A DNA stretch of 64,000 nt from Hydractinia symbiolongicarpus (taxonomy: Eukaryota > Cnidaria > Hydrozoa > Anthoathecata > Hydractiniidae), in assembly GCF_029227915.1 (NCBI RefSeq), contig NC_079884.1:17670001-17734000 (forward strand), read 5' to 3'. The notes below the pieces were generated by a model, which was not told the DNA's origin, searched no databases, and was given only the letters and a program-made list of their open reading frames with translations. Both the position numbers and the translations under genes were made by a program. Shown here piece after piece: positions 21,163-33,532 of the stretch (the first letter of the stretch is position 1; every line of letters begins with the position of its first letter).

Positions 21163-22689
21163 CTAATGTGTTTGTCCTAAAATTCAAAATGCTACATAAA
21201 GCTGTTAGCTGGCTAACAAACGGAAAACTTTGGTTCGTTGAACTTACCGCTCACTGTAATGTTATTATTTTTACAATACTATTTTTTCTCTTTATATGTG
21301 TTTTACTAAGCATAAATAGCTAGCTTTAGTGTTAGCTAAGTGTTCCCAGTTTAAGTATATTTAACTGGCTGTCTTAGCTACTGTTAGCTAGCTAATGTTT
21401 AGCCTCTAAGTCCTACTCCCCATCCCATGTCTACCTCTAACCTATATGACTTATGTTGTTATTCGTCTTTTTTAATTTCTATAGCTAGCTTAGTTTCCAA
21501 ACTTTTCTTCTTTTATAAGCACAAATTATGATGTAACAAACTTTTGCAGATGTATTTTATATTTCTTTTCGCATTTCCTGTAAACTTTACAAAGGGACCA
21601 CAGGCAATATGACAAGTGGAATATTTTTTTACAGAATTTAAAGCATGTGTGTTAAGTTATTTTTATTGTTTTGTTTCTGACATCCTGTTTAACTTTTGTC
21701 AGCCTACTTGTAAAATGCCAGGTTATTTTTACATGGAGTTGTGTAGCTAGACATTTAATTGGCAATTTATGTGGGTTTATGAGATTATTTTAATTTATTA
21801 GAGGATTATATGGTTGTTCGTGTTTTTGTTTATGTTGCAAACTGCTGTTTTTTAAAATTTTGTGTAAAAGATTTATGGGCAATGGCAATATATGACTTTT
21901 TCGTTGATTTGGATATGCTCCTCAAAAACCAATCTGTTTTACATTTTGTGTAAACTTTGGTGAGGACGGACCATATATATTCCAAAAAAAATATCTTTGT
22001 TCATTCAAAATTTACTCCTTATTCTTTTTTGACATTTACGTTTAAAGTGGTTGGTAAAGGTCACTACAGATCATCATACTAAGAAAAAATTTTGTGTTCT
22101 TAACCAGTTATATATATCATTTTTACTTTTTGTGTATATTTTTGGGGAACAGGGTAGTAGGTAACCGAATAAATGATTTTCCAGATATAATTTTGATGTT
22201 TTTGACACTTTTGATTAAAATATTAAAGGTTTTCAACATACTCAAACGTAATCACTTTATAAGATGTAAATATTTAAGATGTGTCATTTCTGACTTTATT
22301 ATTATTGTTGCTCTACACATCATAAGCAACGTGTTAACAAATTTCAGGAAAAAATATTGTGTATTGACGAGTCCTGCCAGACGTCATCAATATACAACTT
22401 ACGATTCTCTTTTCCAATGTACTTCTGCCTAAGTGGATTTTACAGTGCAAATTTCTAATGAAATTTTTTATTTGTACTTTAGAGGACTTTACTGACGTAA
22501 GCCAATTTTTAAAATTTTAAAACACTTATATATATCTCCTTATGCGTTTGCGAACACTTATTTTTATCAGCGTTTCAATCTGCACGCATTACAGGCAAGA
22601 GATAACTACATTTCGTCAAATTTTTTGTATGCACTGCTGACGTTAGCAAAATCTGCAAAACAACCTTCTGCCTGAGTGGATTCTTCCAC

Positions 22690-24890
22690 GGGCCTTATCG
22701 ACTAGTCTCTATAGTAATACGCTAAGTGTGTCCGTCTGTCTGTGATTCTCTTTGAAGTAGCCGAAAAAGTTTGTCCATTTTGCTGGCAGGTTTACTTTGT
22801 TTACATCACATGATGAAATGACTCATTTTGATTTGCTGAAATAAATTTAACGGCTATATAACTTTCGAAAAATGGTGTCCTCTCGTCACCAAAAAAACCC
22901 ACGAAAGAACGATCTTGAAAAAAGTAAAATTAGTTGTTCAAAAAAGCATATTTAAAAAGACAAAAGTCCAAGTGAAGAAGTAGAAAAGTGAAGTTGGAAG
23001 TGTAAGTTGAGCTACGTCGAGCTAGAAGTAAAGTAAATTAGAAGTAGAAAATAAAGGTCACCAAAAAAAGCACTGAGGAACGATCCCTTTACCTGGGAAG
23101 AAAGGAAAAAAGTGGTTTAAAAAAGCATAGCTATAATATATTTAAAAAGAAAAGAGACCAGGTGAAGAAGTAGAAAAGTGAAGTGAGAGGTGGAGCTAGA
23201 TGTAAAGTAAAGTTAGAAGTAGTAAACAAATGCTAGAGTTTAATCCACTTTAAACTCTTTGAAATCACAAGAACTTTGATATTTTTAGTTTGGTTTTTTA
23301 TATCGGTGGAGAAAACAGACTCGCATTTTCCAGGAAAAGCCACAGCTTTATATTTTACCGCGCATGTAGCCATATTTGTTTACGTTTTGTTGCATAATTC
23401 ATGTGCCCTGGCGCGTAACTAATGTATTGTCCTAAAATTCAAAATGCTACATAGCGCTGTTGGCTGACTAAAAAACGGAAAACTTTGGTTTGTTGAACTG
23501 ACTGTAGTGTTATTAATTTTACATTACTATTGCTTCTCTTTATATGTGTTTTACTAAGCATAAATAGCTAGCTTTAGTTTTAGGTAAGTGTTCCCAGTTT
23601 AAGTATATTTAACTGGGTGTCTTGCTACTGTTAGCTAGCTAATGTTAGCCTCCAAGTCCAGCTTCCCATCCCATATGGCTAGCTCTAAGCCATGACTTCT
23701 GTTGTTATTCGTCTTTTTTAATTATCTATAGCTAACTACTATAGTTTCCAAATTTCTCTTCTTTTATGAGCACAAATTATGATGTAGCTAGCCAGCTACC
23801 TACAAAATCTTTCAAAGACTTGAACTTTTGCAGGATAGTAGGATGTATTTTTATGCCCATATAGTATAGATGAATTTCGTTGTTTATATTTTCAGTAGTA
23901 AGCTCTTTCGGCTTCGGCATTTGCGTGGCAGGGGAAAGGATTGGGGTGCTAGGTGAAGCAAAGTAATTATCAGTTCATTTCTTCAAACAAAGGCATTCTT
24001 ATAACTTTTAATGAATTCAAATAAATCAGAAGGCATCAACCTACACTCGATAATAGTTTATCACCCCAATGATGTTCCCGTTAGAAGAAATAGACCTTTC
24101 TTCACCAAATCCTAGCATCTTTTTTCCTGCCACGCAAAAGCCAGAGCCAAGGATCTTACCGCTAAAAAGCAAACATGTCGTCATGCTGGAATTTATCTAT
24201 AATTTCTTTCACATTACCTGTGCACTTTACAAGGGGGACCACATGCAATATGGAACAAATTTTATAGAATTTAAAGTGTATGTGTTAAGTTATTTATTAT
24301 TGTTTTGTTTCTGAATTTGTAATCTAATTGGCGATGACTGTATGGACTGAAATGACTGATTTTTCTAAATTTTGATGTGTTTCATAATCTTTTTGTGGAA
24401 GATTGATGGGTAATGGCAATATACGACATGCTTAATGCAATTATTTTTGTTGATTTAGATGTGTTTCTCAAAAACCAATCTGTTTTACATTTTGTGTAAA
24501 CTTTTGTTTATGAACCCTATGTTTCCAAAATAATGATCTTTTTTAATTCAAGTTTATTCTTTGCTTATTGATTTTTTTACATTTAGCTTCAGAATTGTTG
24601 GTAAAGGGTAGTACGGATCATCATACTTAAAAAGAAATTTTTGTGTTCTTAACTGCTTGATTTTTACAATTTGTGTAAATTTTTGTGGGAGAGAATGGTA
24701 TGCAACTGAAATGACTAATTTTTGTAGATTTACATTTAATGTTTTCTAAACTATGGCTTTTTCATATTTTTGTATAAGCTTTTTTTTGTATATGCATTGC
24801 TTACGTCAGCAAAACATCTAAAGCAACCTAATTTTTTAATGGCCTTTTGCCTAAGTGGATTTTTCCATGGGCCTTATAGACTAGTGTTTT
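22690..24890. repeat. Tandem 2.1-kb repeat unit, copy 2
   Basis: Starts at CTAGTCTCTATAGTAATACG (near 22700) and ends at GGGCCTTATAGACTAGTG (near 24890), the same end words as copy 1. It lacks the Harbinger-like insertion but has about 300 bp extra at 23840-24190 carrying a foldback element. It ends about 100 bp before the BPHL start codon, so it may include that gene's promoter. Confidence 0.75.
23896..24170. mobile_element. Small foldback/MITE-like element
   Basis: Ends form an imperfect inverted repeat of about 38 bp: GCATTTGCGTGGCAGG near 23918-23933 against CCTGCCACGCAAAAGC near 24125-24140, with outer GTAAGCTC and GATCTTAC words. The matching part of copy 1 lacks it. No target duplication could be fixed. 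Confidence 0.55.
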
Positions 24891-24994
24891 TACAATAAGA
24901 AAACTACAAACTGTAGCTACAGCTCTTTTAGCTATCCTTTGTAAGATTTGAAATATTTTATATTTTTATGAGTAATAATTCGTTTATTAACTAG

Positions 24995-25343
24995 ATGAAT
25001 GTAACTAAAATAGTTTGGAGGTCTGTTACTAATCTATACTGTGCAGCTAAATGCTGTGTACATGTCAGCAGAAGATTATACAGCGGTTTTTTGCCAGTTA
25101 ATGACACTATGCTACATTATGAAAGACAGGGTACAGCTAAAGAAACGATTTTATGTATACCAGGTGCACTTGGTTGTGCCAGGAGTGACTTTTCCTACCA
25201 ATTAGATCACTTATCTTCAGATTTTACTGTTATTGCTTTTGATCCACGAGGATATGGTCAATCACAGAAGCTAAAACGAGATTTTCCACCTGATTTTTAT
25301 CACAGAGATGCTGCAGATGGTGCTATTCTTATGAGAAAACTAG
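24995..25343 (+). CDS. BPHL: BPHL-like serine hydrolase, exon 1
   Basis: BPHL (biphenyl hydrolase-like) is an alpha/beta hydrolase that in mammals cleaves amino-acid esters and homocysteine thiolactone, with mitochondrial localisation reported. Exon 1 starts at ATG 24995 with a basic, Ser/Cys-rich N-terminus that could be a targeting peptide. It then reads ETILCIPGALGCARSDFSYQ (oxyanion-hole region) and TVIAFDPRGYGQS. It ends LMRKLG at a donor AG|GTATTT in phase 1. Joined with 43996-44193 and 57318-57619 the coding length is exactly 283 codons including stop (282 residues; human BPHL is about 290). The ATG directly follows TTAACTAG, a possible splice acceptor. The triad is Ser in GWSDGG and Asp and His in exon 3. 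Very likely functional. Confidence 0.93.
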
Positions 25344-28300
25344 GTATTTAAATTGTTTTTGATTGTTCTTGTTTTTGTTAAAAATAATCTTTTGTCCTTC
25401 AAATTTTTTTTTTAACTTTTACTCAGCATGCACTGCACGTTTTTCTAAGAACGAACTATATAAACGTAAGGCTTTCACTTATCAACATTTTAAAACAAGT
25501 TACAGAACATTCCTGTCGACAACATGGATCAAGGAGGATTGTTACTTTTGACTTTAAGATTCCAAAAAAGTAACAACGTCTCAAGCCTTTCTAAAGTTCA
25601 GTGGTCTCATAAAATCTGGCTTAATTTTTTATAAGCAGTTGCTCAGACACTAATCTAAATTATAATGATAAGCATCACCCTTAGACTCGTTTGTTAGCGC
25701 CTTAATTCATAAATTTTTTGCGCACATCTCACTTCTATTTGGTTACGCTAAACACTTATTTGGCTGCGCGAAAAAGAGAGAAAAAACTGGAAAATAACAA
25801 AGAATGAGATTTTAAATTTCGTAATAATTTTTTTCCACACAAAATTAATCGTATTAAGTTCATCAATAATTACAATATTATTCCTGTTGGTTGGCGTAGT
25901 TTCATCTTTAGTCATAGAAAATCAAGTTTTGGGTAGCAATTGTCAACATTTCCCTTATAAACTAAGACAAATTATTACAATATGTGATATACAATTTTGG
26001 TCAAATACCCTCTCGAGACTCCGAGACGAAAAAAAAAATCCCCAAACAAACATATATGTTTCAGGCTCTCAACACCATATTCGTTAGAAATTGTGCTTCT
26101 AAATTTCTTAAATCCTAATTTTATTCCAGGTTAAGTGCTTTTTACGCTTCATTTAGCCAGACTATATCAAACAATAGGAATGTTTGAAAATAGTTGACCA
26201 CATTGGTCGCCATTTCCACAGGCACATAAGTTCTTAGATGAGAAGAGGGTTTTCATTCTAACAAAAAATGCTATGGAACTGCGAACATCCATCGTTCGAA
26301 AACAAAATTCAAAAATCATTAGTAAAAGTAAAATTAGTCGAGTTAATTGTGATGTTAGAGACAACTTTTTGCTTCGAACTTCCATGCTTCGAAAGAGAGC
26401 TGCAACTGGCGTTATCCCCAAGAAAAATGATATTTTTTTGACAACTTAGAATTATTGGAATGTGATTTAAGTAGAAAGAAATCCGTACTAAAATACGAAG
26501 TTGACGAGATTGATTTTGTCACTGGTGCTAGTCCTTAGACAAGAAAATTAAATTAACTTTTATTAATGCGAATAAAATATTTGAAGGGATCAGCGTTATG
26601 CAAAATTCTTTTTGTTTTGAAGCCAGGGCCCAACGTTATTATTTACTTCAAAACACTTCGTTTTCGTTTTTATCCTCGTCTAAAAGTAAAAAAAACTAAC
26701 GCAATATGTTGCACAGTCAACTACTTACTTTCTCTGAGTAGAATTGTTAGGCTTCAGATGTGCAATATATCGAGGTTTACAAAGATTTTTTATGCATATT
26801 TTTTTGTATACATATTACTCGAAAGAGATGCGAAAATTAAGTGTGTACTAAACCTAGGGAAAATTAAATCGCAAAAAAACAACAAAAACGCGAAATTTAA
26901 ACTTACTCGAAAATTTTATGAAGTGGCGTATGCTAAAAATACTTCATCTGTAGCAAATATTATTTTTATTAGATTTGTGCGAAATATATTTGTGCGCAAA
27001 GTACAGTAAAAACTGCAAAAATTGATGCGCGCAAGATGTATTTTTTTAATAATAAATAAAAAATTAATACGAATACGGTACACAATAACAAGTCAAATAG
27101 AAATAAACTGTGAACGATACGTTGCATCACAAATAATACTGCGTAGCTTTTTGAGATAAAATCTCAAAAGTAGCTATGGACTAGTCTGGTCACATGATAA
27201 AAATACCCACTATATGTGGGGATATTATTGTTAGTAAACTAGCCGTTTTTAATTTAGCTTATCGTTTGTGGAGACCTCATTAGATGCGTGATTAAGTGCA
27301 GCTTGAGAAAGCGGGTGTTATAGTACAGTGGAAAGATCGTGAATTTGATGATGACTCCAAAGCACTTATTTAGCTAAATGTTTAAAAAACCTGGTAATGT
27401 TCAAGCTACATGTAAATCTTAAACTTACTTACGTAGCCAGTCTTTGTTTTGAAGCTTAGATGCTAGTTTTGGTAAAAAGTAAAAGTCTCAATTTAGCAAT
27501 TTAGCACACTAACTAGCTAGCTAACTATTAATTCTTTTTATTACCGTTTTACGTTTTAATCACGAGCTTAACCAGGGTGTCCACTACTTCTGCAAATATA
27601 CTTCTGGAAAAAATTTCTGAAAAGTTACGAAATTGAAACAAATATTTCCGTGAAAAATGTTTTGTTGAACTAGCCTAGAGCCTAATATCCAGGGCAACAG
27701 AATGTTAAAGCAACGAAGACTCCTATAGTAAATACTTTTTGAAGACTTTTTCATCCACATGTAAGGTTTCTTCCAGCTATTTGGACTATATAGCAGTTGC
27801 TAAGTATAACTGCAAGCAGTGAGTTCACCATATACAAATTCAGTTTCAGTTAACCATTTTGTACAAAATAATAATAAAAAAGCAACTTTGTGATTCATAC
27901 AGCAAAATCTTAGTTATCATAAATAGCAGTAATGCAGACACAGATATAAACTTACAGTAAATAAGAATTCCAAAGTTCAGCCAAAATGAATAAAGGCACC
28001 TAGAGTCACATGGCTATTTGAAGTTTATGTAGCCATTTTTGCACTTTAGAGAACGAACAATGTCAGGTGGGCAAATCATTACCAACTTCAAAGTTTCCCC
28101 TAACTACAAGTTTTACAACCCAGTACTTGCTAACCAACCAATTTAGTAAGATACACATAACTGAATAGCTTAAATTTCAAGTACACAGTAGCCTAAAAAA
28201 CTTGATTGTGTACTTATACATTTGAAAAACAATCAAGGGCAGTATGCAAGCAGTTTGTCTTCTGCGTATGTAGAGGAATGAAAACAAACTCGCCGCACAT

Positions 28301-28419
28301 ATCTGTTACGTAAAACTCTGAGCTCGCTTAGCTCTGCAAGGCTATATATAAAACTTTGGTTTATTGAGACAAATCTCATTTAATATTACACACAGAAAAA
28401 CTATGTATTGGAGGGTCAT
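25344..28419. other. BPHL intron 1, part without recognised feature
   Basis: Starts with GTATTT. AT-rich; the 147-codon frame at 26566-27009 is Lys/Phe/Ile-rich without motifs and is probably chance. Nothing else could be supported. Confidence 0.55.
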
Positions 28420-28506
28420 GTGACGAGGCCTCCTCCAGGGCCATGTTCGTTTCGCCGTCCCGAGATAAAAAAGAGACAACAGGCGCTGGGAACGAGGTTG
28501 GTATGA
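28420..28506. repeat. MITE-like GTCCCGAG...GGAACGAGGTTG segment
   Basis: A GC-rich island in AT-rich surroundings ending GCGCTGGGAACGAGGTTG. Such ends are common in short non-autonomous repeats of cnidarian genomes, which is general knowledge and not tested here. It lies just left of the long-inverted-repeat element. Confidence 0.35.
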
Positions 28507-28563
28507 AAAGACAGATTCAAGTTCCTTCCTTTTTTTCAAAAAATAAGTGCATTCTTTTTCAAT

Positions 28564-29041
28564 CTGGGAAAGTATAGGTCATAGTGAGGGCAACTATGTA
28601 TTTTCGTGTGCACATGTGTGTTAAAATAAATTTTTTGATTAGGTCCTAAATTACCAAAAATAAAAAGGGTGGCAAAAATTAGATGACGTCATCACTTTCA
28701 CTGTCACCGAAAAAATAATTTCACATTTATATGTTATGTTATATATGGTTGGAAAGAGGAGATCGAGTGGATCAAAAAAATGTAAGAACCATGTCTTCAA
28801 AATGTAACGTTTAAAAGATATTTTTACTCAAACTTTGTAAAAATTACAGACCAGTAATTTACTGACTCAGCCTAAAAATGACTAACTTGTTCAATAGTTC
28901 AGTTTTTTTGTTAAATTTTGGTATGGTACTGGGTCACAGTAATGTCTGTTTGATCAAGATGTATTGTTGATCACTGCAAGGGATAATTTACAGACCAGTA
29001 ATTTACAGACCAAAGCACGTTATTTAGTTCTTTACTTTCTT
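28564..29041 (+). repeat. Left arm of the 0.5-kb terminal inverted repeat
   Basis: About 478 bp. Pairs with 33533-34067 with scattered mismatches and small indels. It contains two copies of ACAGACCAGTAATTTAC (about 28847 and 28990), so the arm itself has an internal repeat. Confidence 0.85.
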
Positions 29042-29199
29042 TCTTTCAGGCAATTTCACAAAGTTAAAAAAATTGCTGAGAAAATGACAGAAACAACTTC
29101 AGCATCACTAGAACAATATTTATCTGACGCGGATTCAACGCTTGCACCATCACCCTTTTGACACGTCGTACATTTAAGCATGTTAGTGCACAAAAAGCA

Positions 29200-32100
29200 A
29201 TTTTTGCTGCATTAACATCGGTTTGATATGCAACTTGTTTTGCAATTACAATAACTTAATTCAATGAGCGCCAACGGTGCAAGAAGTTCATCAGTCATTA
29301 TGGGTGATAAGTTACCGACTGTATCTGTTGTCCAACCACAATTGACTGCATTCGGAGGTTGTTGAATAAGAATATGTGATCTTCGTAAAACTATTGAAAT
29401 GAAGTGGCACCTGAATAGTCAACATCCATAGCATTATATATAATTCACTGTATGCAATATATACCGAATATGCAATGATAAAGAGCCTCCATCATTTTCT
29501 TTGCCAGGTAGATGGTTAAAGCTTGCTTTGTATCAATGTGGGAAAGCAATTGCTTGAGACTGATGGATGAAATATTGGTGTTATCTGATACTTTGCATCG
29601 AACTTCATTACCAGATGTACGATTTTTTTAGTTTGTGCTTTCAGGGAGTTTTCTATGTAGCAATCAAATACCAATCGTATTTCATCACATCCTCTTAAAT
29701 TTTGTAGTACACGTTCTGTGAAGGCTGATGCGAAATCCTAAAAAATTACCAGAGTATTTTACAAGTGCGTCAGAAAATTACGTAAGATAGTGATAAATTG
29801 AATACATACCTTGCATGTTTTAACTACCGGTGTATTTGGAGTTTGAATCACAACAGCCATTCCATCTATAAGGATTACTTTGGTTGTTTCGACATCTCCA
29901 GATAGAGCCTTGCTCGTTTGTCCTTTGCTGGCTAATTCCTCTATACCGTGAAGCAATTTTGATTTGTCTAAACAAGCCAATGGGATTCCATGAGCACTGA
30001 ACAAGGCCAAATCCAACTCGGGACGTTTCCGTGCAGTGATTATAAATCTTGATAGTAGCGTTTTTTCCTCTTTGAGTTGTATAACTTTGTTCCCTACTTT
30101 TTTTCTGACAGATTTTCCAAGATCTTTGAAAGTTACTATTTTCACTTTTTTCAACGGTACCCATATCGATTTTTTTTCCTTTCATCCTCTCCGTGAAAAA
30201 TTCTTCGTAATATTTTGAGCCAATATCAGCACGTTAAAGTATTTGTGAATTGTGAAGAACAGCTTTTGAAACAACATTAAATATAATCGGATTGTCGGAA
30301 GTTGACATCGAAGTCATCCATGGTACAAAGCAATTTGTTGACGTTAGAAGCTATCTTGCTACATGTTGAGCCACTCAATTTGTAGTGTTGCTTTTTTTGC
30401 CCATCATTGACATTTTGTATATCACAAAACTCTTACGATAATGATGCGAGTATAGGAGAAACTTGCTATAGGCAAAACCTGTTTAATGTAGAAGGTTGTT
30501 GTAACAGTCCTTTTTTGCCTTCAGTGACTTTCATTACCTTATTCTCCTGCTCCATTGCGTGATCGGTATATTGGTTTTGGCAATTGCGAAATTCTCTTTC
30601 AAGTAGAACTATGTCTTTATGCCTGTTTTTTCTAAATTCTTCATGTCTACCAGATACAAAGGTGTTAATCGGGCGTAATTAATTTGATTGTGAGCGAAAA
30701 AATATTTCACTAAACCACTAAGGAGACACGATGTAATTCCCCAAGTCCTTGTCGCATAGCACGAACGAAAAGTAAAAGTGATTCATACATTTTTATGAAA
30801 TTTCGCAAAAACAGAGATTGTTGATCCATAGCCCTGAGAAAACCTTTCAAAAATCCGAATTCTCCTACAAAGTTCAGTCAACTGTTTGTGTTGCTCCTTA
30901 CATTCAACTTTGTCAGAACATTTTATGTTTAAGAATTCGTCCCTTGCATCTCGAACATCACGCATAGAATTACACATTTCGTCAGCATTCAATTCGTCAC
31001 GCAAATACACTCTAATAGTGCAAAGTACAATACAATGCTTCCATATATCTCTTCATATGCTTCCCATATATTATCTGTGATAAAGTTGTTTCGCCGTATA
31101 TGCCTGTTTCAAAAAATAACTTGGCAATTCTCCTTCCATCAATGTATTTCCAATCGTTTTTTATGCTGCAAAAACAATGTGCAATTTTCCCAAACGAAAT
31201 ACAAATTTTCATTGATGTGCTTTTTTTTCGAAGCTGCATACAATTACTATACAAGTGGAGATCAAGTGTTACAATTGTTTTGTTTTCTCCTGTGACTTTG
31301 ACATTGATCCCTTGCACAATTTGTAGCGCTGTGTAATGATTTGACCAATCTGTGTTAGTGCCAGGATAGAGAGGAAGACCCTAGCAGGTAGATATTTCAA
31401 CTTTGTCTGTAACAAGTGAATTATAAGCAGCCCAAGTTGGCAAGCTTCCAATTCTTTCGTCATCTACTGATGACGAAACTATCTACGTCATGCTAGATCT
31501 TCTTTGATATAGAGCTTAGCTTCGAGATCATTGCTTAATATTTCGAACTTTGGGAACTTTTCATCAGGAAGAATTGCTTTCTCACATGACAATGTATGGT
31601 TGAATTGATTACAAATGAATTTCATTTTTGTATCACTATGGCGTGGAATTTCAACATGTGGTATGCTCTTTATAACCTTTTGAAATAGTATTTGACCAAA
31701 TCCATGAAATTTATTTCAATCTGGAGTGTCATTTTTGAAATCAGTATTATCAACTGTAAAGTGAATTGGCACTCCTTTTTTGATATTTGGGGGAATATAT
31801 ATCCCGTCATTTTCTTTCATTCTCTCTAAAACTGCATAAGCTAACTCTATTTCAATTTTCACGATTTTATCGTAGCTAACAGTTAAGTTAAGACAAGATA
31901 AATAATCTAACACTTTTTACTCCTAGTCTCTTTATAGATATGAAGACCTCATCCGACTGTGAAGGGTGTTTCACGATTATTTCTGAATGCTCCATCACTG
32001 GTTCCTATTTTAGGCTTGTGGTTGCTTTGCCTATTTGTTTTTAAACAATTAATAATGACTTGACATATGTTACTAACACAGTTGTCAATCGAGGGTGCTA

Positions 32101-33120
32101 TTCTCTTTGAAGTGTCAATGCTTTTTCTTGGACCAATTATCAATCATCCAATGAGTGATTGCAACAACTTTGGTACAACAAATCCATCATAACTCCCATT
32201 AAATTGCCATGGTTGTTGTTGGAGAAGCTGTTCACCCACTAGTTTTGCGTACTCGAATATTGTGGCGACATCATAAGTTCCACTCGATTGCTTTTGCTTC
32301 CCTCTGGGTTGTACAAATTCTTTCTGACTTTGTTCCTGATGGAGGTCTTGAAAACACTATGTCCTCAATATTTTCTCTTAACAAGTGCTTTCAATATCGC
32401 TTGTAAATGATTTGGTTGTTTTCGGAGTATCCAATTAAGTTGTTGTATCTATAGTTAACATCATTTATACTTAATACGTTGTCTTGTGATTCTCTCAATA
32501 AATGTTTGATAATGTTAATTATTTCAACATCTGCATGTGCGCGATCTGTATATTCCATATTTTGTAGCTGTGACATGTCTTGCCGTAATGCTGAAGCCTC
32601 TCTCTGAACCTTCACCCAACATGCTGAATGATATTGGACATTATTTGCAATCGCATCAGCGTTAGGAATATTGTTCATACGGATGAAAAATGATTTATCT
32701 GCTATAAGCTTCGAAACTCTCCAGTATCTTTCTTGCTACCGTCTTTGACATAACTTCATGTATCTTTCCTCCCCTTTTTTGACAAATAATGCAAAGGTGT
32801 TTTTGAAACATAATTCCACTTGAGCGCAATGTTTTTTTTTCATTTTGTTTCACAGATACAACAAATGATGAGCTTAAACTGTCAGAAGACTCTTTTGATA
32901 CTGGCCGTTTCTTTAACCTTGTAGCTCTGTTTTATTTGTGGCCATTTTGTAACAATCAGATTGGTATGAAGACTTTCCTTCAACAAGCTGTACAATATCA
33001 TATGATCTCAGTTTTTCCCAACAATCTAGATACTTTGAATCACCACAACTAACTCTTTCTTCCAGACATGATAACTTTTTCAAGTACTGCTTTTTTGGGT
33101 TGCCAACATTCTAAACAAAA
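29200..33120 (-). pseudogene. Degenerate long ORF of the long-inverted-repeat element (zinc finger plus transposase-like body)
   Basis: Read on the minus strand in several frames. First comes a zinc-finger-like N-terminus with CIIC (32793-32782) and, about 50 residues on, YHSACW (about 32634-32617). A middle block follows with VPIHFTVDNTDFKNDTPD (about 31775-31720). Next are KTIVTLDLHLYSNCMQL (about 31280) and IIYGKHMKRYMEAL (about 31070-31030), then KRPELDLALFSAHGIPLACL (about 30020-29960) and VILIDGMAVVIQT (about 29885-29845). These blocks keep one order and direction, so this was a single protein of perhaps 1,200-1,400 residues. At least ten stops or shifts interrupt it. The Asp-rich DNTD and DGMA boxes could belong to an RNase H-like catalytic core, which is speculation. 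Confidence 0.65.
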
Positions 33121-33532
33121 TATAACATCTTGGTCAAACTAGCAAATAAAATTTTTTTTCTCAGCACTCTTAGAACTCAGAACAGGAATGGGAAAGAATG
33201 TTGAAGTAAGGCGGTACCTTTTTTGAAGCATTTTTCTGGCACACTATACATTTTCCAAAATCCAGCACATTTGTACACAACTAACATATATTTTAATTCG
33301 GTCTATACATTTTATTATTATGCATGTATGTCTATACTATAAACTTCACATTACACTTCACTAACACTTCGAAAATAAACGGTCTTATGAAATTGAACAA
33401 TGGAAAGTTCTCTAGAAATAGAACATTCGTATTCTATGTCTATGAAATCGAACAATTATAAAAAAAATCTTATCATACTGATACTAATACATGCAAAATG
33501 TCTAAGGGAAATTCGCTACTTCCTTTTTAAAA

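Larger units (their letters stand above)
19120..22689. repeat. Tandem 2.1-kb repeat unit, copy 1 (interrupted)
   Basis: Begins with CTAGTCTCTATAATAATACG and ends with a GGGCCTTATCGACTAGT junction to copy 2. Long stretches match copy 2: the 19150-19680 part against 22700-23415, and 21163-21540 against 23420-23800, including distinctive words such as TTAAGTATATTTAACTGG. Copy 1 is split by a 1,472-bp insertion; without it the unit is about 2.1 kb. No open frame survives in both copies, so the unit looks non-coding. It is not clear whether the unit is itself a transposon. Confidence 0.75.

Noticed and set aside
20940-21323. C-terminal two thirds of the 192-codon frame starting at 20745
   Set aside because: It runs through a GT repeat and the inverted end of the Harbinger-like element into flanking repeat; chance read-through.
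26566-27009. 147-codon plus-strand open frame in BPHL intron 1
   Set aside because: Rich in Lys, Phe and Ile as expected from AT-rich DNA, with no motif, splice context or repeat relation.
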